Below, piece by piece: positions 48,101 through 55,943 of a stretch of 64,000 nucleotides of DNA (positions are counted from its first letter, which is position 1; every line of letters begins with the position of its first letter). Location: assembly GCF_041530365.1 (NCBI RefSeq), contig NZ_CP168034.1, positions 1,302,001 through 1,366,000 of the forward strand. Reading direction: 5' to 3'. This stretch comes from Capnocytophaga sp. ARDL2. Its GTDB lineage: Bacteria > Bacteroidota > Bacteroidia > Flavobacteriales > Flavobacteriaceae. Under the pieces are notes generated by a model. It was not told where the DNA came from and ran no database searches. It saw nothing but the letters and a program-made list of their open reading frames with translations. Both the position numbers and the translations under genes were made by a program.

Positions 48101-50390
48101 GCATTTGGGAGGCGTGAGCGATAAGCAATACCAATACGACAAATACAATCGTTTGTCGAGAGCCATAGGTACATTTACAGGATTTAAGGAAGAGCAAAAC
48201 TATGATTTGACAATGAGCTACAACGCGACTCATGGTATTGTAAACAAAAACCAGACACACAATGTAATGCTGAATCAAGTACCACAAAATTCGGTGCATA
48301 ATTATCAAGCGGAGTATTTTTACGATGATGATACACACCCTCACGCACCGTCATTGTTGCAATACCAAGACGGAAAAAGTATTAAATTGAGTTATGATGC
48401 CAACGGTAATTTAGAGCATATACAATCAGACAAGGATTTGGTTGTTGTAGGCAATAGAGATTTTGAATGGGACGAGCAAAACCGTTTGTTGTCTGTGGTG
48501 GACAATGGCGGACAGCAGATCAGTCATTATGTATATGACCACACAGGCGAGCGAACGTTTAAGTCAGAGCAAGGACTTAGTTTGGCAAATGTATCAGGAC
48601 AGCAAGCGTATGAAGTATCAGATATGACAAACTATACGCTGTATCCATCAGGCTTTGTCACGGTAAATCCGGAGCGAAATGAATATACCAAACATTATTA
48701 CAACAACGGCAAGCGATTGGCAAGTCGCTTGATGACTCTACAAGGACAATTTGTCTCTCAAAATCAGTTGCAACCACAGGCGGTGAGTATGCAGGCGATG
48801 TCGGCTACTCAAAGCCCACAAAACTGTCAGCAACAGTTGGATGCGATTATGCAATACCTTGCCAACGACCCTGCGATGGCAGATTGTTTGACAGCGGTAC
48901 AAAACATCAATGCAGACACATCGTATCCCGATGCTTGTGCAAAGTTGTATGAGGTAAATTCATTAAACTGCTCACCAGCAGATGTGATTGATGTGGTGAT
49001 TACAGACCCTGTGTACACCCCAGAGGAAATCAGTGAGTTGGATTGTATTAATGCGATATATCAATTGTTTTATTTGTCTGTATATAAAAGCAGTAGTACC
49101 TATTGGTTGAATGCAGATGTAAAACGCTGTTATAGCCAAATAAAAGGTATAATCATGAAATATTTTATAACACCAGAACCACAACGAATGGATCCTTGTG
49201 AGTTTTGGGAGTATTTACAACAATTTTTACCGTGTGAACCTACGCCAACAATTCAAGAGCCAGTTCCAACACCAACGGAGCCAATCACATACGAGCCACC
49301 TGTAATGACACAACCAACGCCTGTACACGGTTTCGAACCTGTACAACCATCGTTGGACAGAGTATATTATTATCACGGAGACCACTTAGGAAGCAGCTCG
49401 TATGTAACAGACGACATAGGGCGACCAGTTGCGTATTACGATTATTTGCCCTTTGGTGAAACAATGGTAGAACACAACCAAACCACGAATTTCAACAATG
49501 GGTACAAATTCAACGCTAAGGAGTTAGATGAAGCAACAGGTATGAGTTACTATGGAGCGAGGTACTACGATCCAAGAATAAGTGTGTTTGTGAGTGTAGA
49601 TCCGCTGGCGGAGGAGTTTGTAGGCTGGACACCTTATCATTATGTACATCAAAACCCTATCAACTTGATAGACCCAACAGGAATGAGTGCGGAAGATGGT
49701 AATGGTAATCCTGCCAAAAATATTGTAATAAACTTTTTGAGAAATGATAGAGGTTCAAAAAATAAACCCTTAGGTAATTTTGACAATAATGATTTAGCAA
49801 AAAATGGATGGCATGTAATTGATGTTTCAACTATTCAAGAAGCTAGTGATAAGTTAAAAAAATATTTGAATGGAAATAAGATAGATAATTTATTTATAAA
49901 TGCTCACGGTAATTCTATAACATATAGCTATGAAGATGGAACATTTGCTGATTTTGCTTCAGGGGTGAAGTTAGGAGATATTTTTATTTCAGGTAGAACC
50001 TTACAGTTATATAGTGAAGGCAAGTTTGATGAACTTAATGATTTTCATAAAGGTGCGGTTAATGCAATTTCAGCATTAGATGATATTTCAAAAATGATGA
50101 ATACTAACTCTAATTTAATTTTTGGAAGTTGTTTTTCTGGAAATGAGCATAGATTTGGAGAATTTATTTCACAAATGAATCCACAAATGAATGTATTTGC
50201 ATCAGGCGACGGGTACTATATTGAGCATAATCAAAAAAGTAAAAAAACATCTTTTGCTAACTTTTCTAATTATGCAATTAGGAGAGAAGATTTTGAGATT
50301 GGAATGCGTCGTTATAGATCAGGAAGATTAATAGACGAAGGTTTTAACATAAAGATAAATAATAAAAATGGAATTAGTATTTTTAAATAA
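45186..50390 (+). CDS. RHS cassette E: long RHS copy with caspase-like tail
   Basis: This is the longest module. Homology starts at about 45169 (matching about 26694), and the frame opens at TTG 45186. After DPTGM a tail of about 235 residues has two separated motifs: LFINAHGNSITY (His1574) and LIFGSCFSGNEHRFGEF (Cys1649). A His-Gly pair followed about 75 residues later by a buried strand ending in Cys is the pattern of the caspase-fold peptidases (clans CD: caspase, clostripain, CPD). Internal patches differ from all other copies, for instance ADTSYPDACAKLYEVNSLN near 48915-48965 and GETMVEHNQ near 49455. No signal peptide. Confidence 0.78.
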   Translation: MGYAFTPNVNDRFNADFHLGVTGSETISEQKTQFYDINGDGLVDFVSNKQVFINTGTGFVTSGMQLPDFEKNTTVQIGWMTNLSVLFPVSVFGITIKFGGGGGYSRSSSFHSEKIRLMDFDGDGFVDVLYSDKEERLKVRLSNIRRTNLLKKVSNPTGSSFIMDYATTGSTYKMPFKKWVLSSVDIHDGFVGDGADVQRQRFEYQNGFKDRRERKFLGFGEIKTHQLGDNEQVYRTQTQEFVLNQLTDTEATEPSMSGKVRKYQYIGQLPWKSSLKDASGRVINEQITDYRLVSLTANQPMGNFNTTEASTQNFGDKSRILPLVKTLTQKTHHFEGMSNDFITHTQSTQFQRYDRYAQPLQVKLVEDNLDVRILYHTINNSSKYLVSIPRQHRILHNNQVLRKSDTTIDAVGNIRSISRDRLDGQQAITNYEYNTFGLLTKVTLPKQTANSPESSRMFYSYIYDPKYYQFVSQVTDAHGYISSKSYSNFGKIESVTDTNGNQFFYDYDAMQRLVLFKGPYHNEKTIEHEYGRTVQNIPYAVTKHYITDNQHAQNAPQQIVHTVSFSDGLGRIIQTKKQLDTPQECVGGNGYWLEVSGKQLYDALGRVTASYLSKEEKNCQGDFNTQLRLYSDLTHNNQEKTTVAYDALDRPLLQTVVGLDAVTSYIYGKDNATQTATTQVILPEGNQTTTYTDRRGHTVQSVQYNSDTNEALATQFAYNALGELLQVTDAEGHHTKYQYNKLGQKTQTIHPDSGTTKFEYNLDGSLRRMANEKLNHNNQWINYSYNKNQLIQVQYPSHTVSYEYGTASDLGNGQNRVGRLKKVTDLTGTREFSYGKLGEITQDYRVLQSQNGVMQFYTRTQTDSWGRVLEMTYPDGEKLFYEYNTIGQLKKIKNSNNYVYLRHVLYTFFGEAKEIEYGNKVKTQNDFDTMRRLRTMRLRRPSNHIFSNVQYDYDRNQNIVRQRNTVSQHNNLHLGGVSDKQYQYDKYNRLSRAIGTFTGFKEEQNYDLTMSYNATHGIVNKNQTHNVMLNQVPQNSVHNYQAEYFYDDDTHPHAPSLLQYQDGKSIKLSYDANGNLEHIQSDKDLVVVGNRDFEWDEQNRLLSVVDNGGQQISHYVYDHTGERTFKSEQGLSLANVSGQQAYEVSDMTNYTLYPSGFVTVNPERNEYTKHYYNNGKRLASRLMTLQGQFVSQNQLQPQAVSMQAMSATQSPQNCQQQLDAIMQYLANDPAMADCLTAVQNINADTSYPDACAKLYEVNSLNCSPADVIDVVITDPVYTPEEISELDCINAIYQLFYLSVYKSSSTYWLNADVKRCYSQIKGIIMKYFITPEPQRMDPCEFWEYLQQFLPCEPTPTIQEPVPTPTEPITYEPPVMTQPTPVHGFEPVQPSLDRVYYYHGDHLGSSSYVTDDIGRPVAYYDYLPFGETMVEHNQTTNFNNGYKFNAKELDEATGMSYYGARYYDPRISVFVSVDPLAEEFVGWTPYHYVHQNPINLIDPTGMSAEDGNGNPAKNIVINFLRNDRGSKNKPLGNFDNNDLAKNGWHVIDVSTIQEASDKLKKYLNGNKIDNLFINAHGNSITYSYEDGTFADFASGVKLGDIFISGRTLQLYSEGKFDELNDFHKGAVNAISALDDISKMMNTNSNLIFGSCFSGNEHRFGEFISQMNPQMNVFASGDGYYIEHNQKSKKTSFANFSNYAIRREDFEIGMRRYRSGRLIDEGFNIKINNKNGISIFK

Positions 50391-51021
50391 ATATATAAAG
50401 TATTGGATTTTTATTTTCTTTTTACATTATTCCACATTAATTGCACAAGATAGAATTAGCTTTAGAGAATTTGAACAAAATTTAATAGATGGAGAGGGGT
50501 TTACAGAAAGTGAAATTGTAAAAATTAATAACTATTCGTTTGTAAAAATAAAGGGATATGAAATTTTGGATGTTTTTTTGCCAGTTGTAATTGATTTTGA
50601 CGAGGATAATGAGTTAAAAGAATATTGTTCAGGAGGATATTTGTTAATCTATGATAAAAATCGAAAATGTTTTTTTGAAATAAGAGTCGATAGGAGAGGT
50701 ATTTGCTTAGAAAAAGGTATAGGTAATACTTTTAATATAAATGCAGAACTTTTTTACGAATTTACCAAAGATTATTCTGTTGGTATAGATATAAAATTAA
50801 TAACGCATGAAAGACAAAAATATTGGTTTCAGTTGGTTGAAAGAGAAAATAAAATGATTGTATATGCAAAATGTTTAGATAATAGTTATAACAAAGTTTT
50901 GGAAATTGACGGTAATTTGAACAATCTTTTTATAGATGACATTTTTGAAAAAATTCTATTGTTGGATTTTAATAGGTTAGAATCAATGGAAAAAAGTTTT
51001 TATTTTAGAAATGATATATAG
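50368..51021 (+). CDS. Cassette E immunity candidate, exported
   Basis: This 217-residue protein overlaps the toxin gene by 23 bases. Its N-terminus (KYWIFIFFLHYSTLIAQ) looks like a signal peptide with cleavage after IAQ. The mature part is acidic and beta-rich (LDVFLPVVIDFDEDNELKEY). Export again points to a periplasmic site of action. The family is not recognised. Confidence 0.58.
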   Translation: MELVFLNKYIKYWIFIFFLHYSTLIAQDRISFREFEQNLIDGEGFTESEIVKINNYSFVKIKGYEILDVFLPVVIDFDEDNELKEYCSGGYLLIYDKNRKCFFEIRVDRRGICLEKGIGNTFNINAELFYEFTKDYSVGIDIKLITHERQKYWFQLVERENKMIVYAKCLDNSYNKVLEIDGNLNNLFIDDIFEKILLLDFNRLESMEKSFYFRNDI

Positions 51022-51152
51022 GATAGAAGAGTTTAAATTGTTTTTACCTTTTGAAACTCCTACAACCATACCACAACCCACACCCATCGACCCTATAAAT
51101 TATACCCCCTCCACAAGCAACGAAGCCTGCTCTGGTACACGGTTTCGAACCT
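51020..51152 (+). pseudogene. Out-of-frame 5' part of cassette F
   Basis: From about 51038 the sequence matches the Pro/Thr-rich linker before the RHS core (LFLPFETPTTIPQPTP, INYTP). At the five-C run around 51104-51108 the frame shifts by one base. The correct frame continues as PPQATKPALVHGFEPVEQS into the next entry. One indel separates the two parts. Confidence 0.6.
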
Positions 51153-52169
51153 GTGGAGCAAAGTATAGACAGAGTATTTTATTACCACGGCGACCATTTA
51201 AATTCAAGTACTTATGTAACCGACGACATAGGACGACCAGTAGCATATTATGACTACTTACCGTTTGGAGAGGTAGCTGTGGAGCATAACCAAACCACTA
51301 ACTTCAACAACGGCTATAAATTCAACGCTAAGGAGTTAGACGAAGCAACAGGTATGAGTTACTATGGAGCGAGGTACTACGACCCAAGAATAAGCGTGTT
51401 TGTGAGTGTGGATCCGCTGGCGGAGAAATACAGAAACATTGGAGGTTATGTTTATACTGCTAATAATCCAATAAACTTTATTGATCCTGATGGGCGTGAA
51501 CCGATTAAACCATACGTTGGTACAGTAAGTAATTTTGTTTCCCTATTAAATAATAGTTCTAGAAAAGTAGGAACTTTTAAAGGAGCTCAAGCTAGTTCAT
51601 ATCTAAGTAGTTTGAGTAATACTAAATTTGATTTGAAAAAAGGGAGACCTTTGCCAACTCAAACAGGGTACTTTAATATGAAAAAAGGGCGATATATTTA
51701 TACTACTAAAGGAGGGTGGGTTGATATGACACATTTTTTATTTTATGCTGGAGCAGCATATAATTATAAACAAGATGGTTCTAAGAATCCTATAGGAGAA
51801 GCGGTTCAAGATGGTTATAGACAGGAAGCTTCAGATGTATTTTTTGCTCCTCATTCAGCTTATAGCTATGAAGATCTACCGAGTGATAAATTTGGTGCAG
51901 ACTTCGCAGTTAATTTCTTTGACCCAAATAGTGATTTGACTTTTGCAGAACAACTTGAAAGTTATTTAGTAAATGAATTAGGGGCAACAAATCCATCAAA
52001 TGCACCGAATTATGATAATTTACCTAGTTCTGATAACCAAAAGAAACCCACCAGACAAAACGTAACGACAACTCCTGTGTATGTTGATGGAGATGATGGT
52101 ACTGTTGGGCAACCAAGAAAAAAACCTGAAAATGAAAATCCTGGAAGAAGAAAACCGGGTGAATTTTAA
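51153..52169 (+). CDS. RHS cassette F: RHS core with unknown tail
   Basis: The frame opens at GTG 51153 within the VEQSIDRVFYYHGDHL segment; upstream coding is out of frame. After the core and DPDGR the tail of about 230 residues has notable blocks: KKGRYIYTTKGGWVDMTHFLFYAG with a DMTH motif, APHSAYSYEDLPSDKFGADF, and ESYLVNELGATNPSNAPNY, ending in a Pro/Lys/Arg-rich stretch. The His and acidic residues in these blocks could form a metal or active site. I do not recognise the family. It is followed 9 bp later by a membrane-anchored small protein. Confidence 0.65.
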   Translation: MEQSIDRVFYYHGDHLNSSTYVTDDIGRPVAYYDYLPFGEVAVEHNQTTNFNNGYKFNAKELDEATGMSYYGARYYDPRISVFVSVDPLAEKYRNIGGYVYTANNPINFIDPDGREPIKPYVGTVSNFVSLLNNSSRKVGTFKGAQASSYLSSLSNTKFDLKKGRPLPTQTGYFNMKKGRYIYTTKGGWVDMTHFLFYAGAAYNYKQDGSKNPIGEAVQDGYRQEASDVFFAPHSAYSYEDLPSDKFGADFAVNFFDPNSDLTFAEQLESYLVNELGATNPSNAPNYDNLPSSDNQKKPTRQNVTTTPVYVDGDDGTVGQPRKKPENENPGRRKPGEF

Positions 52170-52178
52170 TTCAAAAAT

Positions 52179-52514
52179 ATGAGACGTGAAACAGTATTTA
52201 TTTTCGTGTTATTAATTATAGCATCTTTTTTGGTTTACTTCTTTTACTTTAATACGGAAGAAAGAGGATTAATAAATCAAGGAAACATAATTGTTGAAAA
52301 AATAGAATCTTATAAATTAAAAGAGGGATATTTACCAAACAGTTTGAATGATATCGGCATTGAAGAAAAAATGGAAAGTCCATTTTATTACACTCGCTGG
52401 GATAGCGTAAATTATATTCTATATTTTACAAAACCAGGTGTTGGAGAGTCAATGAATTATTATTCAGATTCCAAAGAATGGAGTCATATACAAAGAGGCT
52501 TCCAATCTGAATAA
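52179..52514 (+). CDS. Cassette F immunity candidate, membrane-anchored
   Basis: This 111-residue protein has one N-terminal membrane helix (VFIFVLLIIASFLVYFFYF). It is followed by a pseudopilin-like helix (IIVEKIESYKLKEGYLPNSL) and a short beta region. The outside-facing domain would be periplasmic. It starts 9 bp after the toxin stop. Immunity is inferred from position and topology. Confidence 0.58.
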   Translation: MRRETVFIFVLLIIASFLVYFFYFNTEERGLINQGNIIVEKIESYKLKEGYLPNSLNDIGIEEKMESPFYYTRWDSVNYILYFTKPGVGESMNYYSDSKEWSHIQRGFQSE

Positions 52515-52660
52515 CCAAAAACGCCAGCTTACAGCTTGACAGAGTGAATTTCTTTGAATATCGGTAGGATGTTAGACGTTTACCTTTCATTAAAAAAACA
52601 TTTTTTATCTTGCTAAAGATCATTACATTTATCTCGTTGTTTAGATAAAATAAATAGTTT

Positions 52661-53734
52661 GTGAAAGATAGGTTTGTAAGTCTCGAACCTGTACAGCCCC
52701 CACTCGATAGAGTGTATTATTATCACAGCGATCATTTGGGTAGCAGCACTTATGTAACCGACGACATAGGACGACCAGTAGCATATTATGACTACTTACC
52801 GTTTGGAGAGGTAGCTGTGGAGCATAACCAAACAACGAATTTCAACAATGGGTATAAATTCAACGGCAAAGAGCTAGACCAAGCCACCGGCATGTACTAC
52901 TACGGAGCAAGATACTACGACCCGAGGTTGAGTGTTTTTATCAGTGTAGACCCATTGGCGGAAGTTCAACCAAACAAGACACCATATCATTTTGTAAGCA
53001 ACAACCCTGTGAATTTTGTGGATCCTGATGGGAGATTTCCATATCCAATAGTCATACGTTCATTTCATCCAGCAGCTTCTTTTGGCGGAGGAAAAAGAGG
53101 ATTACCACCAACTTGGAATGGTTTGGGCTACTCTGGTGATAACAGAGGTTTTAGTTTAAATAGTACTGCATCTTCCCGTATTCATCATAGAGTTGTAGCA
53201 GACCCTCAAAAGGGAACAGTAAGTTATTCTGGCAGAGGTAGAGGAGGAACTTATTCAGATCCCTCTCATCATCCAACGCAAGGTGTAGCAACGGATGTTC
53301 CTAATGGATATATAGGTCGTGTAAGGTCTGGTAATAATTCTGTATCATTTGAAACGGGATATGAAGGAAAGAATCCTTTGGCAAGTGGTCCGATTTCTTA
53401 TATTGATGTAGATGCAATAATTTCACTGTCACAGAATGGAGATATTTTAAATATCAATGCACAAGTAGCAGGAGATAATTTTCCAAATACAGAAGCTTTT
53501 ATTACAGATCCAAGTGGACAAAAATTGTTCATAGGAACTGATGTAAGAGCGGCTGGGCAAGATGATATGCCTACTATATTGTTTGAACCAGCAACAGAGC
53601 ATATTATGAATGTTAATATGAATGTTAAGACAGATCCTAAAACAGGCAATTTTATCAGTGTTCAAAAAGGTGATGACTGGATTAGTGTTCAAGATTATAA
53701 CAAGCAATATTTAAATAAAAATCCTAATCCATAA
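52661..53734 (+). CDS. RHS cassette G: RHS core with unknown tail
   Basis: RHS homology starts at about 52681 just before the core (SLEPVQPPLDRVYYYHSDHL); the frame opens at GTG 52661. The core carries the 'DHLGSSTY' variant shared with cassette A. After DPDGR the tail of about 235 residues contains SSRIHHRVVADPQKG, SDPSHHPTQGVATD, SFETGYEGKNPLASG and NFPNTEAFITDPSGQ. The paired histidines may bind metal. I recognise this as a type of tail seen on other Bacteroidota RHS proteins but know no activity. A small palindrome (TTTATCT/AGATAAA, 52628-52649) precedes it. Confidence 0.65.
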   Translation: MKDRFVSLEPVQPPLDRVYYYHSDHLGSSTYVTDDIGRPVAYYDYLPFGEVAVEHNQTTNFNNGYKFNGKELDQATGMYYYGARYYDPRLSVFISVDPLAEVQPNKTPYHFVSNNPVNFVDPDGRFPYPIVIRSFHPAASFGGGKRGLPPTWNGLGYSGDNRGFSLNSTASSRIHHRVVADPQKGTVSYSGRGRGGTYSDPSHHPTQGVATDVPNGYIGRVRSGNNSVSFETGYEGKNPLASGPISYIDVDAIISLSQNGDILNINAQVAGDNFPNTEAFITDPSGQKLFIGTDVRAAGQDDMPTILFEPATEHIMNVNMNVKTDPKTGNFISVQKGDDWISVQDYNKQYLNKNPNP

Positions 53735-53739
53735 AAAAT

Positions 53740-54267
53740 ATGAAAAAGACATTTAGAGTGTTTGGTTATATTCTATTAGGTTTATTGCTAATTTGGAGTG
53801 TAATGTATCTTTTAGAGCAATGGTGCTATAAGGCAGAAAGTGAAATTTTTATTTTACCTGATAATTTTGAAGGGGCGGTTATTGTCTTATATAATGAGAA
53901 AGACGGAGAGCCTGAAAAATATGATAAAAAAGGAAACAGAGTTTATGATATTCCTGAAAATGGTTTATTGAAAACGAGATTTAAGTTTCAGGATGGTTGG
54001 CGAGATATTAAGTACATTCAAAGGAACGGAGTACAATTAAGATATTTACTTCCATCTGATAACGTTTGGAACGATACAATTACAAAAAGAAGAAATGACA
54101 GTATTTATGTTTTTAATGCTTCTTACTCTGATGATTATTGGTTCCTTGTAGGGAAAATAAAGGATATTGATTCTCTAGGAAAAGAAATGGATAAAAAATG
54201 GGAAGCTTTTTTCAAATCCTGTTATTTTGAAAGAGGGAGACAGCATTGGAAACGTAAGACACAATAA
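53740..54267 (+). CDS. Cassette G immunity candidate, DUF6843-like
   Basis: This 175-residue protein has an N-terminal membrane anchor (FGYILLGLLLIWSVMYLL). The motif FILPDNFEGAVIVLYNEKDG followed by DIPENGLLKTRF resembles the DUF6843 domain found in small envelope proteins of Bacteroidota. It starts 5 bp after the toxin stop. The soluble domain would face the periplasm. Immunity is inferred from position. Confidence 0.6.
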   Translation: MKKTFRVFGYILLGLLLIWSVMYLLEQWCYKAESEIFILPDNFEGAVIVLYNEKDGEPEKYDKKGNRVYDIPENGLLKTRFKFQDGWRDIKYIQRNGVQLRYLLPSDNVWNDTITKRRNDSIYVFNASYSDDYWFLVGKIKDIDSLGKEMDKKWEAFFKSCYFERGRQHWKRKTQ

Positions 54268-54287
54268 AAATTTTGATAAAATAAAAG

Positions 54288-54302
54288 CCCGCAATTAGCG
54301 GG
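54288..54302. terminator. Weak hairpin after cassette G
   Basis: CCCGC/GCGGG with a 5-base loop lies 20 bp after the cassette G partner gene. It has no T-run afterwards on the plus strand. From here to 54478 I see no gene. Confidence 0.35.
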
Positions 54303-54478
54303 TAGTGTTCCAAAGTTAGTGATGGGCAACTATTCTAATAGGTAACTAGCTGATATATAATAAAAAAACGAATAAAAGAATAAAGCGTTTTCACCATATA
54401 AAAATATGCCCTAAAAATTTTGCTCTTTCAAAAATAATGTTTACTTTCGGTAAAGTTTAACCATAAAACCATATAGTT

Positions 54479-55794
54479 GAGACCTTTGCAAGAACCGTCC
54501 ATTCTCTATTTTTCCTATATTCGGATGATTTTTTTAGAAAATGGGGTTTTGAAAATTCGAAATTGTATTCTTTTTCATCATTTTTTATCTCTTTTTCGGG
54601 AAGATTTTAATCAAAAGCTCCCTTTTTTGAGCTTTTTTTCATTAAAAGGCAGGAAGTATCTCCATCTTCGGACTTCGCTTCAGATTGTAGGCAATGGCTT
54701 CCAAAATAGGTTGTGTGTGTACCTTGTCCAAACCTTTTAAACGAGTCTGCCCCACACCAAACCATCGCTTTTGACTCCCAAAAGTACGCTCCACTACCCA
54801 ACACGTTTTAGAAATCAACTTGTTAAACACTCTCTCCCATTTACTTAGCGGCTTATTTCTCTGTGCTTTATGCTGTATCCTGTCCTTGGATTTTCTTCTC
54901 TTAAGATATTCCCTATTCACCTTGGAAGCATAGCCTTTATCGGTAAAAACACCTTTTTTAATTCGTTCATTGTCAATTTTTTCCAATAAAGGAATCAAGC
55001 CTTTGCTATCGTGCTCGTTAGCCGCTGTGGTATGAACCGCCAATACCAAACCATTACTATCCACCGCAATTTACTTCTTGTATCCGAAATAAGTTTTTGT
55101 GCCTTTTTTAAGCCATCTCGCTTCCTTATCTACCCCATCTTCAGCCACTTCCCTGAAAAAATGCTCTTGTTTTTCAATTTCCACCTCGGGCAATTCGTCT
55201 TCTTTTCGGTCTTGGGCAATTTCAAAAGTTTTTGGCTTTTTCGAATGAAACAAGCTCTGCTTAATACTAGCATCTATCTTTACGCCTTGATGAATGATGA
55301 TTCTGTGTTTTTCCAACTGATGGTTGGTTTCAGAAAGCAAAGAAATCAAAGGCTTTCTTTTCGGTAAGCTCGGTGCGAAATAGACTTAAAACACTGTAGC
55401 TTGGTACAGAATCTTCCAATTGCATATCGCAGAATTTCATCGCCGATAGGCTGTCATTTACATACTCTTCTAGCTTGATATCCGAGAGATTGTTCCACAT
55501 CCCGATGAGTAGCATTTTGAAAAGCAGGAGTCCATCGTAAGGTTTTTAACCCGAGGTGGAAAGCCCTTTTTTGATAGTTTTTGTCGATGATAGCGGAAAT
55601 AGGTCGCCAATCAATAATGGTATCGACTTGTGCGTAAAAAGAGCCTTTCGGGTGCGTCTTTCTACATCATAAGTAGCAAAGGACATAGCGGATAGAGTTT
55701 TGGTGCGTTTCATAAAACAAACGCACAAAATAATAAATTGATAATCAATTGATTAAAAAAATCACTTCTTGTTTTCTTATCCTGTAAAAGTCTC
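54479..55794 (-). mobile_element. Decayed IS5-family-like insertion sequence
   Basis: Terminal inverted repeats GAGACCTTTGCA (54479-54490) and TGTAAAAGTCTC (55783-55794) match at 10 of 12 positions and resemble IS5-family ends. Between them lies a broken DDE transposase on the minus strand. Length is 1316 bp. I see no convincing target-site duplication, so the element may have been part of a rearrangement. A hairpin with T tracts (AAAAGCTC/GAGCTTTT, 54613-54636) lies beyond the transposase stop. The element sits between cassette G and the second copy of the toxin head. Confidence 0.75.
54642..55713 (-). pseudogene. IS5-family transposase, multiply disrupted
   Basis: The start MKRTKTLSAMSFATYDVERR is at 55713. 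Frames then break between 55546 and 55515 and again in the overlap at 55330-55349, and an in-frame TAA follows YFGYKK near 55071. The C-terminal part is intact: AVDSNGLVLAVHTTAANEHD, GVFTDKGYAS and WVVERTFGSQKRWFG, carrying the DDE-type catalytic Asp and Glu of the family. At least two frameshifts and one stop make it inactive. Confidence 0.78.
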
Positions 55795-55911
55795 AATACT
55801 GTTTGTTATGGGAATCTTTTTTGATTTTAGAATTGATGAGATCAGAAAAAAATGTTTTATAAAAAATTTCAAAGCACTACTTTTTTATATTATTTTTTAT
55901 ATTATTTTTTA

Positions 55912-55919
55912 TATTTTTG
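55912..55919 (+). promoter_or_regulatory. -7 box of the second T9SS-type gene copy
   Basis: TATTTTTG matches TAnnTTTG and is exactly at the offset (36635) of the first copy's TAAATTTG. Sequence upstream of it is unrelated to the first copy and lacks a TTTG at the -33 position. Confidence 0.45.
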
Positions 55920-55943
55920 TACAAATATTTAACATTTTAAACA

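Noticed and set aside
20909..54302. Prophage or conjugative element carrying the toxin locus
   Set aside because: No integrase, phage structural, relaxase or mobilisation gene is visible; only one decayed IS.
54475..55798. Target-site duplication of the IS
   Set aside because: Bases outside the inverted repeats (tagtt and aatac) do not give a matching 3- or 4-bp direct repeat.
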